A stretch of 33,546 bases of DNA from Demequinaceae bacterium UBA4004. GTDB taxonomy: Bacteria; Actinomycetota; Actinomycetes; Actinomycetales; Demequinaceae. This document shows positions 14,584-21,704 of the stretch, in pieces (the stretch's first letter is position 1; each line of letters opens with the position of its first letter). Made by a program: the position numbers and the translations under genes. Where the stretch lies: contig DGBM01000202.1 in the NCBI GenBank assembly GCA_002384765.1, positions 1 to 33,546 on the forward strand. Reading direction: 5' to 3'. The notes under the pieces were generated by a model. It searched no databases. It saw only the letters and a program-made list of their open reading frames with translations, and was not told where the DNA came from.

Positions 14584-15789
14584 TCAGCGCCGGTAGCGGG
14601 CCTGCTGCCGGGCGGCCGCGAGCTGCTCGCGCATCCGACGCTTGGTCTCGGCGATCCGGGCCTGGATCACTGGATCGTTGCGCTCTGCCGCCAGTCGCGC
14701 GTCCTCCGTTTCTCTCTCAGCTCGTGCCCTGGCACGCTCGGCCGCGCGGGCGGCCGCCTCGCGGCCGCGCCGCAGGCGCGGCGGCTCGTCGACGTCTGCG
14801 AGCGCGGCGCGCACCTGGTGCGCAAACAGCGCGAGCGGGTCACGCTGGGAGGCTTGGTAGGGCTCGTACAGGCCGAGGGTGATGTTGCGGCGGTCAAGCA
14901 TGTCGATCACGTCATGGGCGCTCCACCCGGTGTCGTCCAAGCCGAGGGCGACCAGCGTGCGGCACAACGACCCGATGTGGCCTCGGGCGAGCCACGGGAG
15001 TCGCTCGGCTAGGCCGGCGGCTAGGCGCTGCACCCCGATCGGTGGCCTCGCAGCGCAGCGTCGAGGGATCTTCCTCTTCGTTGCCTGCCGCGAAGCGGCC
15101 CCAGCGCGCGCGTCAGCGCGCTTTGGTAAGTCACTACGTGACGGAAGAGTAGAGGTAAAAGAACCCCAACGGGGTAGGTGGACATTCGATAGTGAGCGAG
15201 GTACGAGCAGAGCGCGTTCGGAGGCCATGCGGCGCTGATTCCCGCCGTGGTGCGCCCGCGCGGCCGCCCGCTCCTGCGTGGTCAGGTAGCGGCCAGGGAC
15301 CACAGTGCAGGCGAAGCCCAGTGCCTCTAGGAGGGTCCTGGCGCGCTGCACGGTCTTGGCTGAGCAGCCGAGGGCCTTGGCCACGGTCTCGTGGGCGGTG
15401 GTGACGCCGCGACCGGTGCGTGAGTCGGCGGCGCGTGCGTCGACGGCCGCGACGTCGACGAGGGTGTCCGCGCTGACCTTGGCGGCCGCGCGCAGTTCTT
15501 CGCCCTGGGGCGTCCTGAGGGCCGCTGCGAGCGTTTCCAGCCAGTGGGCGGCGCTAGACCACACCGGCACCGTAGCGGGCAGCGTAGGGCCGTTTGCGGG
15601 CCGCCAGGCGCGTCCCCGACAAGAGCGGGCGATCGTGCTGCGCACGTCACGCGGGCCCGTGCAGGGCCGGTAGTACCGGCGCGCGCGCGGCAAGGGAGTC
15701 TCTGGCGCGTCGTCGTTTGCGACGCGCGACACGTCCCGGATCGTCGAACCACTGGACTCCGGGCAAGCAGGTGCTATCGTGGGCACCAC
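14584..15789 (-). CDS. rep: Probable plasmid replication initiator (winged-helix protein)
   Basis: A 401-residue protein. Residues 128-170 form a winged helix-turn-helix (HETVAKALGCSAKTVQRART, then LLEALGFACTVVPGRYLT), as in replication proteins of several actinobacterial plasmids. A second helical region (IGSLCRTLVALGLDDTGWSA, about 285-305) is followed by a long basic, Ala/Arg-rich helix to the end (about 330-401). The family call rests on the helix-turn-helix, the overall build, and the absence of any other Rep candidate beside the par genes. The start is uncertain: a GTG at 15789 is listed, but the first 25-60 residues look unstructured and a later GTG is possible. It could instead be a transcription regulator. 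Confidence 0.6.
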   Translation of the reverse strand: MVPTIAPACPESSGSTIRDVSRVANDDAPETPLPRARRYYRPCTGPRDVRSTIARSCRGRAWRPANGPTLPATVPVWSSAAHWLETLAAALRTPQGEELRAAAKVSADTLVDVAAVDARAADSRTGRGVTTAHETVAKALGCSAKTVQRARTLLEALGFACTVVPGRYLTTQERAAARAHHGGNQRRMASERALLVPRSLSNVHLPRWGSFTSTLPSRSDLPKRADARAGAASRQATKRKIPRRCAARPPIGVQRLAAGLAERLPWLARGHIGSLCRTLVALGLDDTGWSAHDVIDMLDRRNITLGLYEPYQASQRDPLALFAHQVRAALADVDEPPRLRRGREAAARAAERARARAERETEDARLAAERNDPVIQARIAETKRRMREQLAAARQQARYRR

Positions 15790-15910
15790 AAAGCGACCTC
15801 CATCGCTGGTATCACAACCGCCTGGCGGCTACGCCGCCTCCCTGGCACGGGATTGGCTACAGATCGGAGAGGTACCGAGTTCGCGCTCGGTCTTCTCACC
15901 TAGACGCAGG

Positions 15911-15932
15911 GGCTCCCGTTCGCGCGGGAGCC
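15911..15932. terminator. Hairpin between the small ribbon-helix-helix gene and rep
   Basis: GGCTCCCG (15911-15918) and CGGGAGCC (15925-15932) form an 8-bp stem with the loop TTCGCG. It lies 17 bp after the stop of the minus-strand gene ending at 15949, so it probably terminates that transcript. The rest of 15790-15910 is the upstream region of rep; a GATAGCAC stretch near 15770-15777 resembles a -10 element but would lie inside the long form of rep. Confidence 0.55.
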
Positions 15933-15948
15933 TTCGTCATGCCCGGGG

Positions 15949-16149
15949 TCAGCCGGTCATAGGCAGCTCCTCGTCGAGACGCACTTGTGGAGCGAGGTCG
16001 GGTAGCCCGACGTCGAGCGCGAGAGTGCGCGCGATGTACTCGCTGATGGATAGGCCCATGACGTCCGCTCGGCGGCGCACCTCGTCGCCTACCGCGCGGG
16101 CAGGGCGCGTGACCATGATGTCTCTGTCACCCTTGCTTGCTCTCGGCAT
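15949..16149 (-). CDS. Small ribbon-helix-helix protein, 66 aa
   Basis: A CopG/Arc-type DNA-binding protein. After a basic N-terminus (MPRASKGDRD) comes a strand IMVTRPARAV, then two helices (DEVRRRADVMGLSISEYIARTLALDV), the second of which carries the SISEYIARTL pattern common in this fold. Such proteins usually dimerise and repress plasmid replication, partition or transfer promoters. It sits between rep and the MinD-like operon and has its own gap of about 75 bp upstream. The target could be its own promoter or rep. The short acidic C-terminus (VRLDEELPMTG) may touch a partner. Confidence 0.7.
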   Translation of the reverse strand: MPRASKGDRDIMVTRPARAVGDEVRRRADVMGLSISEYIARTLALDVGLPDLAPQVRLDEELPMTG

Positions 16150-16196
16150 AGACCCATCCAAACACCCTCGTATCAGAATCGGGGGAAGTTGGCCTT

Positions 16197-16215
16197 CACC
16201 GGCGTGTTGCCGGTG
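16197..16215. terminator. Hairpin after the MinD-like gene
   Basis: CACCGGC (16197-16203) and GCCGGTG (16209-16215) form a 7-bp stem with the loop GTGTT. It begins 11 bp beyond the minus-strand stop at 16226 and overlaps a further CACCGGTCACACCGG-type repetition on the same strand. This is likely the end of the minus-strand transfer operon. Confidence 0.5.
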
Positions 16216-16225
16216 TGACCGGTGA

Positions 16226-17524
16226 TCACAGGCCTGCTGCCACGGCGGCTGCCGCGCGCAGGTAGGCGCGCTGGGTGGGTGCGGCGAGGTTGTCGACGCG
16301 GAGCCACTGTTGGCGCATGGCTGGGTCGTAGGGGACGGTGACGACGGCGCGGGCGAGGGCGTCGAAGCCGCGGGCGATGGAGGAGGCGTCGGCCTCCTCA
16401 CGGTCGGCCTGGGAGACGAGCACGACGGCCTGGTCCGCGAGACGGGCGGAGTGCTCGTCGCGGTCGGCCAGAGCGTTGAGCAGGAGCCGTCCGGCTTCGG
16501 CGTGGTCCGGGCGGGTGGAGGTGGCCACGACGATCTGGTCGGCATGGTCGATCATCCGTAGCCACAGGGCGTCGCCCTCGTCGTTGCCGGAGTCCATGAA
16601 GATCAGCCGGTAGTACTTGGCGGCTACGGCGTGCACGTCGTCGAGCTGGTCGGGGGTGAGCTTCTGTTCGGTGGAGAGCAGGAGCGGGTTGGAGCGCAGC
16701 ACGTCGTACTTGTCGATTGTCTGGTGGTGTACGACGGCGGCCAGGTCGGCCGCTCGTGCGCCTGGTGTGAGCAGCTCGTCGGTGCGGGGGATGAGGTCGA
16801 GCACGGTTGCGTTGTGGGTGCCGCTCTCGGTGCGCCAGCCGAGGGTGCCTCGGGTCACGTTGTTGTCCCACGCGAGGACTCCTGAGCCGCCAGCTCGGGC
16901 GAACATGGCCGACAGGAGGGCAGTGGCGGGCGTCTTTCCCGCGCCGCCCTTGCCGTTGAGGACCGCGATGGTGCGCGGGCCGGGCCAGTGCTGGGAGATG
17001 GCTCGCTCATCCTCCCATTTGGCGACTTCCTCGGCGGTGGGGCCGGACTTGAACCCGAGCCGGGCAAGGAACGCTTGCCACCCGGTGAGCGGGGGAGCGG
17101 TGAGGCGCGCATCGGTCAGGAACGACCGCTCACGCGCCTCACGGCGCGTGGTGACGGCTGGCTCATCGCCGTGCGTCATGCCACGGGTCCCTGTGGTCGG
17201 CTTCGCGCGTGTAGGCACCCGCGAGGCGGTGCCGTTGGCGGGCTCGGGAGTCTGCACCGACACCGGCGCAGGCGTAAGCGGGGGAGTGGCTGCGGTGATG
17301 GGCTGCACAGAGCCATCTGGGTTCACGCTGAACCGGTGCTCGGCGTCGGGATCTCGGGCGATGACCTCGACGGGCTGGCCGGTGCGGCGAGCGTGGTCGA
17401 TGACCAGGCCCAGGAGCGCACGGCGGGCTTCCTCGACGCTGTTCGTGCTGACGTGGGCCGGCGGCTGGTCGTCGAGGATGACGACGCCGGTGCCATCGGG
17501 GTTGACGGTGGCGATGTTGTGCAT
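16226..17524 (-). CDS. MinD/ParA-like ATPase of the transfer operon
   Basis: A 432-residue protein. Its N-terminal 180 residues are Pro/Thr-rich and lack a recognised domain. They are followed by a SIMIBI-class ATPase: Walker A GKGGAGKTPAT at residues 191-201, AWDNNVTRGTLGWRTE as the A' region, and YYRLIFMDSGNDEGDALW with the Walker B Asp. The usual second Thr of GKTT is Pro. It is the last gene of the operon with the HTH protein, lipoprotein and wall hydrolase, and lies 13 bp after the hydrolase. Similar ATPases occur in actinobacterial conjugative elements and are not partition proteins. Membrane placement of the transfer machine is a plausible role, but unproven. Confidence 0.75.
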   Translation of the reverse strand: MHNIATVNPDGTGVVILDDQPPAHVSTNSVEEARRALLGLVIDHARRTGQPVEVIARDPDAEHRFSVNPDGSVQPITAATPPLTPAPVSVQTPEPANGTASRVPTRAKPTTGTRGMTHGDEPAVTTRREARERSFLTDARLTAPPLTGWQAFLARLGFKSGPTAEEVAKWEDERAISQHWPGPRTIAVLNGKGGAGKTPATALLSAMFARAGGSGVLAWDNNVTRGTLGWRTESGTHNATVLDLIPRTDELLTPGARAADLAAVVHHQTIDKYDVLRSNPLLLSTEQKLTPDQLDDVHAVAAKYYRLIFMDSGNDEGDALWLRMIDHADQIVVATSTRPDHAEAGRLLLNALADRDEHSARLADQAVVLVSQADREEADASSIARGFDALARAVVTVPYDPAMRQQWLRVDNLAAPTQRAYLRAAAAVAAGL

Positions 17525-17537
17525 CGGTATCTCCCTA

Positions 17538-18983
17538 CTACTTGATGATGACGCCGACCTGGGCGAGGAAGGCTTCTGGGTCTACTTGCTGGCCGTCTAC
17601 CAGCACCTCGAAGTGCAGGTGGCATCCGGTGGAGGTGCCGGTGGTGCCGACCTTGGCGATCTGCTGGCCGGCGGTGACGTGATCGCCCACCTTGGCGATC
17701 AGACCGTCGTTGAACATGTGGCCGTAGCGGGTGTGGACACCGCTGCCGTGGTCAATCTCGATGAGGTTGCCGTAGCCGCCGGCGGGTCCTGCCCGCACGA
17801 CCTGGCCCGTGTTCGCGGCCCAGATGGGGCCGTAGCAGCCGCCGCCGCCGAGGTCGATGCCTCGGTGGTAGGTGGAGCCGATACCGCCGGGGGAGCTGCG
17901 CGGTCCGAAGTCGGAGTTCAGCGGCCCTTGCGCCGGGAGTGCCCACCCGGACAGGGACACCTCTCCGGGGAGCCCGGTCTCGCACCCGGGGAGGGCGCTG
18001 GACCCGTTGCCGGTGAGGTTGAGGTGGACGTGGTCCATGTGGTTCTGCGTGGGGCTGCCTCGGTCCTCCATCGGCCGCCATCCCTCGTCGGCGCGGTCGG
18101 TGGACCAGATGCGCTGTAGCCAGATGATGTAGTCCACGCCGAGGTCGGCCGCGTGGTCCTGGAGGTACTTGGCGAGGTTGTCACCGGCCGTTCTGCCGTT
18201 GGGAATGTCGTTGGTCATGAAGTCCAGCGCGAGGCCGCTGGGGTGCCCGTTGGGGTCGCGGGCGGATTCGCGGTAGCCCCCGATGGTGACGAAGCCGAAC
18301 ATGGGTCCAACCGTGTTGGCGACGATCGCGGTCTGGGGGTGCACGGGCCCGAGGCTGTACTCCGATCCGCCCGCTCCCGCGTCGGCGGCCGGGGTTGTGG
18401 CCTGCTGAACCCCGCCAAGGGCGGTGACGACGGCTCCGGCCGGCTCCCAGAACCGGGTGTAGTGGTACGGGTCGGCGTTGCGCTGCACGGCGTTGGACAC
18501 GAGCGTGGGTTCCATCGACTCACGGCCGGCGATGGTCATCTCTACTCGGAAGAAGTTGGTGGCCGAGATGAACGGGTCCATCCGGTCGGAGTACGAGCCC
18601 CACGCGCCGTTGTCGCGCTGCTGGAACAGACCGCGGCTGTCCGGGCCTACGTCGTCGCCGTAGTCCAGGACGCGCAGGCTGGACTCGCCCATCGCGGTCG
18701 AGACGCCGATTTGCTGGTCTCGGGCGCTGAGACCGAGCTTCTGTGCCGCGAGCATGATGTGAGCGGCGTTGACGAGCTGCTCGTGGTCGTAGCCGGCGAT
18801 CGGGCCTTCGGGCACGCTCGCCGGGTCAACCGTCAGCGCGGTTCCGGTGGGGCCGCAGGCTGCTTGTGAGGTCGTGTCGGAGATGAGCACGATGCCGAAT
18901 AGGAAGGCGAGGATGAGCGCGGGGATGACCAGGGCAGTGATCGCGACCGTGCGCAGCCCCGAGGACTGGCCGTCGCTGCTCAT
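17538..18983 (-). CDS. Multidomain cell-wall hydrolase for conjugation
   Basis: A 481-residue membrane-anchored protein. It has one transmembrane helix (about 13-36), then a lysozyme/SLT-like region (about 65-180) with Glu in STAMGESSLRV (E100) and SRGLFQQRDNGAWGS. A DD-peptidase-like region (about 215-325) has HPSGLALDF (H247, D254) and a C-terminal HVH (H318, H320). The C-terminal M23 endopeptidase (about 355-480) has HRGID (H373, D377) and CHLHFE (H455, H457). Such enzymes open the peptidoglycan for the transfer channel, as VirB1 and TcpG-type proteins do. The ATG overlaps the lipoprotein stop (ATGA). A longer frame to 19031 would overlap the upstream gene and is not favoured. Confidence 0.88.
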   Translation of the reverse strand: MSSDGQSSGLRTVAITALVIPALILAFLFGIVLISDTTSQAACGPTGTALTVDPASVPEGPIAGYDHEQLVNAAHIMLAAQKLGLSARDQQIGVSTAMGESSLRVLDYGDDVGPDSRGLFQQRDNGAWGSYSDRMDPFISATNFFRVEMTIAGRESMEPTLVSNAVQRNADPYHYTRFWEPAGAVVTALGGVQQATTPAADAGAGGSEYSLGPVHPQTAIVANTVGPMFGFVTIGGYRESARDPNGHPSGLALDFMTNDIPNGRTAGDNLAKYLQDHAADLGVDYIIWLQRIWSTDRADEGWRPMEDRGSPTQNHMDHVHLNLTGNGSSALPGCETGLPGEVSLSGWALPAQGPLNSDFGPRSSPGGIGSTYHRGIDLGGGGCYGPIWAANTGQVVRAGPAGGYGNLIEIDHGSGVHTRYGHMFNDGLIAKVGDHVTAGQQIAKVGTTGTSTGCHLHFEVLVDGQQVDPEAFLAQVGVIIK

Positions 18984-19528
18984 CAGGAGTCTCCTTGACC
19001 CTCGGGCGGCATGATCCGGTCCGCGAGCCACGTCGGGCTCTCGTCGGTGCGGGCCATGATCACCAGGTAGACCCCGGCGTCGGTGGGGACGCTCACTCGG
19101 GCGACCAGCGGTGTCGAGGCGGGGGTGAGGGTCACCGGGCCGGTGATCTTAGTTGGCGGCACATTGGCCGGGTCGACGTACTGGTAGGCCTGGGCGGCCT
19201 GCGGCGTCAGGTACGGCGCGAGGTCGGCCTGCCACTGGGTGGCGTCGACCGCGCGCCGGGCGAACAGGCTCATCACCGTCTGGCCGCGCTCGATCGCGCT
19301 GTCTCGCGACGCTTCGTCGAGGGTGAGTGTGGAGCCCGGCATCGGTGTCCCGATTGATCCGTCGTCGTGCTGCTCGGGCACGTCTGTCGGGGCCGGCGTG
19401 AGGCCGGTCGGAATGGAGATCGGGCTACTCGGGGCCGGGTTGCTCGGCATGGGCTCGGGCGTGCTGCTGCACGCGGCAAGAAGCGGCGCGAGACAAGCGG
19501 CTGCGATCAGCGACCCGAGTCGCGGCAT
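18983..19528 (-). CDS. Predicted lipoprotein of the transfer operon
   Basis: A 181-residue protein with a lipoprotein signal. The N-terminus MPRLGSLIAAACLAPLLAAC has the lipobox LAAC, with Cys20 as the modified residue. A Pro/Ser/Thr-rich linker (about 22-60) and a folded domain follow (GQTVMSLFARRAVDATQWQA, ITGPVTLTPASTPLVARVSV, GVYLVIMARTD). The domain resembles the small NTF2-like or VirB8-like periplasm-facing domains of transfer proteins, but I cannot assign it. The ATG overlaps the preceding TGA by one base and its stop overlaps the hydrolase start, so all three are translationally coupled. Confidence 0.8.
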   Translation of the reverse strand: MPRLGSLIAAACLAPLLAACSSTPEPMPSNPAPSSPISIPTGLTPAPTDVPEQHDDGSIGTPMPGSTLTLDEASRDSAIERGQTVMSLFARRAVDATQWQADLAPYLTPQAAQAYQYVDPANVPPTKITGPVTLTPASTPLVARVSVPTDAGVYLVIMARTDESPTWLADRIMPPEGQGDS

Positions 19529-19788
19529 CAGTCCGCGTGGTCCTCGGCGTCGTCCTGGGCGTGTTGGTCTGACGCTATCTCCTGGGCGAGGTTCGATCCC
19601 GAGGCAATCGCATCGCGGAGCTCGTCGCGGAGAATGATCCAGCTCGCGCCTAGTTTGTAGGCCGGGATGGTGCCCGAGTGAATCCACTTGTAGACCCCTT
19701 GCGTCGTCATGTCGAGCAGTTCGGCCACCTCCTGGACGCCGAGGCGCTTGGGGAGGCCGTCGAACAGCTCATCCAGGCGCGACGTCAC
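19528..19788 (-). CDS. MerR/excisionase-type helix-turn-helix protein
   Basis: An 86-residue protein (96 if it starts at the ATG at 19818). The domain LGVQEVAELLDMTTQGVYKW, with IHSGTIPAYKLGASWIILRDEL after it, is the winged helix common to AlpA, excisionase and binding-factor regulators. The C-terminus is acidic (DQHAQDDAEDHAD). The GTG at 19788 is preferred because GAGGGAG lies seven bases upstream. The ATG at 19818 would instead be leaderless, since a TAACAT -10-like element ends six bases before it. It is the first gene of the minus-strand transfer operon and sits at the divergent promoter region, so control of both operons is the likely role. Confidence 0.75.
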   Translation of the reverse strand: MTSRLDELFDGLPKRLGVQEVAELLDMTTQGVYKWIHSGTIPAYKLGASWIILRDELRDAIASGSNLAQEIASDQHAQDDAEDHAD

Positions 19789-19818
19789 GAGGAGGCTCCC
19801 TCGGCGTCGGCTGAACAT

Positions 19819-19966
19819 GACAGCATGTTAGAGGATGTTGCAGGAAACCGCATTGGGTTGTCTCCGTATATGCGTGGATGGTCGGGTAGTGTCAGGTAGA
19901 GATACGTAGTAGTGTGAGGACTGGGACGGCTCGCAGTTGTCCCATTATCGACCGGGAGGTGCGAGT
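19819..19966. promoter_or_regulatory. Divergent control region of the two transfer operons
   Basis: 148 bp separate the helix-turn-helix gene (minus) from the first plus-strand transfer gene. An ACATG/CATGT inverted repeat at about 19814-19828 overlaps the minus-strand -10-like TAACAT. A TGGGAC/GTCCCA inverted repeat (about 19923-19945) lies just before the plus-strand ribosome site GGGAGGTG. Both are candidate operators for the adjacent regulator. No strong plus-strand -35/-10 pair was found by eye. Confidence 0.4.
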
Positions 19967-20671
19967 GTGACGCAGGGGAACCCCTGGGTGGACAGCACGT
20001 CGTCGACAGACGTGCGTGAGCGTGCCGTGATGCCCAGCGAAGACTGGCGTGAGTGGCTGCCCAGCAGCTCGCCGTCGCCCGCCCCTGGCACGACGGGGCA
20101 CGCGGTACCCGAGCTGGTTGAGGTGGATGAGCCCAGCGGTCCGCTGACGCCGCAGCCTCACGTTCCGTCACCCGAGGACGCGCTACCGGTGAGACGTACT
20201 CATGCCTCTGCCGCTCTGTGGGTGGTCGGTGCGCACGGTGGCTCTGGTGAGTCCACGCTGGCCGAACTCGACGAAGCGTGGAAGGCCGCAGGGCACGCCT
20301 GGCCTGAGCTGCCGGACGGCGCACCCGTGGCGTGCGTGGTCGTGGCCCGTACCAACGTGCGGAGTCTGCTTGCCGCACGGACGGCGCTCACGCAGTGGGC
20401 GGCCTCGTCGGCCGGTGAGTCCGTGCGGCTTCTGGGCCTGGTTCTAGTGGCCGACGCTCCTGGCAAGGTGCCTGCACCGATCCGCGACTTGGCCAAGGTC
20501 GTGGGCGGAGGTGCCCCGCGTGTCTGGCACGTGCCGTGGGTCGAGGCGTGGCGGCTGGGCGATCCCGTGACCGAGCGCACCCCGCGCGCGGTCTCCAAGC
20601 TTGTGAGCCAACTGCGCTCACTTGCAGCGACAGCGACCGCTGGCGCTGACACCCCCTTGAAGGAGGAATAG
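19967..20671 (+). CDS. Transfer-operon protein with P-loop-like motif (DUF6668-like)
   Basis: A 234-residue cytoplasmic protein. After about 85 disordered residues it has ALWVVGAHGGSGESTLAELD, which looks like a P-loop (GGSGEST) in which the catalytic Lys is replaced by Glu, followed by VACVVVARTNVRSLLAARTA and VRLLGLVLVADAPGKVP. This matches degenerate ATPase-like proteins that open actinobacterial transfer operons (annotated DUF6668, from memory). The start is a GTG with GGGAGGTG upstream; an upstream frame to 19937 lacks a ribosome site. It probably does not hydrolyse ATP. A regulatory or scaffolding part for the ATPases downstream is possible. Confidence 0.68.
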   Translation: MTQGNPWVDSTSSTDVRERAVMPSEDWREWLPSSSPSPAPGTTGHAVPELVEVDEPSGPLTPQPHVPSPEDALPVRRTHASAALWVVGAHGGSGESTLAELDEAWKAAGHAWPELPDGAPVACVVVARTNVRSLLAARTALTQWAASSAGESVRLLGLVLVADAPGKVPAPIRDLAKVVGGGAPRVWHVPWVEAWRLGDPVTERTPRAVSKLVSQLRSLAATATAGADTPLKEE

Positions 20672-20674
20672 ATC

Positions 20675-20920
20675 ATGGTTCCAGACCCCGGCGGTGGCTC
20701 GCCCCCACCCGGATTCGAGAACTTCGTCACCATCATGGGCTGGGGCAAGTGGATCGCCCTGGGCATCCTCGTGATGGCCCTGATCTTCGCAGGCGTTCGC
20801 ATGGCTATTGGGAACCGTCGCGGTGAGGGCGGTGAGCACGCCGCTTCGATCGGTTGGGTGCTCGGCGGCGTCCTGGTCGTCTCGGCAGCTTTTGCGATCG
20901 TCGGGTTCCTGGCCACCTGA
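20675..20920 (+). CDS. Small transfer-operon membrane protein, 81 aa
   Basis: Two predicted membrane helices (about 24-43, GKWIALGILVMALIFAGVRM, and 60-80, GWVLGGVLVVSAAFAIVGF) are separated by a short basic loop with GNRRGEGG. The N-terminus is Pro/Gly-rich. The ATG is preceded by AAGGAGGAATAG. The size, the two helices and the place before the VirB6-like gene suit a VirB2-like or other small inner-membrane channel part. Notably, the VirB6-like protein also contains an RMGLGHRHEGQRH loop after its first helix, so the two may share an ancestor. Confidence 0.7.
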   Translation: MVPDPGGGSPPPGFENFVTIMGWGKWIALGILVMALIFAGVRMAIGNRRGEGGEHAASIGWVLGGVLVVSAAFAIVGFLAT

Positions 20921-20951
20921 CCTGACACCTACGGCAGAAGGAGCCAAGACG

Positions 20952-21704
20952 ATGACCAACGACGCGAGCAACCCGCCCGCCGCCGAGAACACCGGGGCCT
21001 CGAAGAAGGTCATCGGCTCGGCGGTGGTCGTGGCCGCCATCGTCGTGCTGGGCCTAGTCCTCAGCTTGACGAACCTGTTCGGAGGAAAGACGGAGCCGAC
21101 ACCTACCGCGCCGGCTCCGTCTCCCTCGATCACGACCACAGCCGCTCCGACTCCCCAGGACGAAGCCAGCGTGTGTGGGCTCAACGCGGTGGAAATGAGC
21201 GGCACCGTAACCACCGCGCCCACGGCGACATGGGCTCTCGTGGGCACCACTGCCGCCCCGTCGATCAAGGGCCAAGGGCCAGGCGAGGTCGAGAACGACG
21301 GCTTCCGATCGTGCTACGCCCGTACGCCCACGGGTGCCCTACTCGCTGCCAGCAATCTACTGGCGATGGGCAGTGAGGCCCCGCTGCTCGGAAAGAAGAT
21401 GAATGAGCGCTCGACCGTACCTGGGGCGGGCCGCGACGCCGCGATGGCTCGCCCTCCAGCTCAAGTTGACTCCTCCGGGGTGCGTATCCAGATCGCCGGC
21501 TTCCGCATCAACCGGTACGACGGCAACACGGCGGACGTGGACATCGCAATCCGCACCTCCACGGGTGTCATTGCGGCGCAGGTGTTCACCCTCAAGTGGG
21601 TTGAGGGCGACTGGAAGGTTGTCCTCGCGGACTCTGGCGATCTGCCTTCGCCCATGAGCCAGCTCCCGATGCTCAGTGGGTACGTGGCCTGGTCAGGTGC
21701 GTGA
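20952..21704 (+). CDS. Single-pass transfer protein with extracellular NTF2/VirB8-like domain
   Basis: A 250-residue protein. One membrane helix (about 19-42, KVIGSAVVVAAIVVLGLVL) is followed by a Pro/Thr-rich linker (about 50-70) and an extracytoplasmic domain with two Cys (SVCGL, RSCYAR). The C-terminal half (RIQIAGFRINRYDGNTADVD, VFTLKWVEGDWKVVLAD) has the strand pattern of NTF2/VirB8-like domains. In actinobacterial conjugation such proteins bridge the membrane complex and the wall. The ATG at 20952 is preferred to earlier in-frame starts because GAAGGAGCC precedes it. The TGA overlaps the next ATG. Confidence 0.75.
   Translation: MTNDASNPPAAENTGASKKVIGSAVVVAAIVVLGLVLSLTNLFGGKTEPTPTAPAPSPSITTTAAPTPQDEASVCGLNAVEMSGTVTTAPTATWALVGTTAAPSIKGQGPGEVENDGFRSCYARTPTGALLAASNLLAMGSEAPLLGKKMNERSTVPGAGRDAAMARPPAQVDSSGVRIQIAGFRINRYDGNTADVDIAIRTSTGVIAAQVFTLKWVEGDWKVVLADSGDLPSPMSQLPMLSGYVAWSGA

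Noticed and set aside
15790..15910. Possible tRNA-like folding upstream of rep
   Set aside because: No acceptor/anticodon/TPsiC arrangement could be drawn; only a simple hairpin farther on (15911-15932) is supported.
16617..18119. Long plus-strand open frame (500 codons) opposite the MinD-like and hydrolase genes
   Set aside because: It is the complement of two well-supported genes, has no family resemblance and no ribosome site; high-GC DNA commonly gives such shadow frames.
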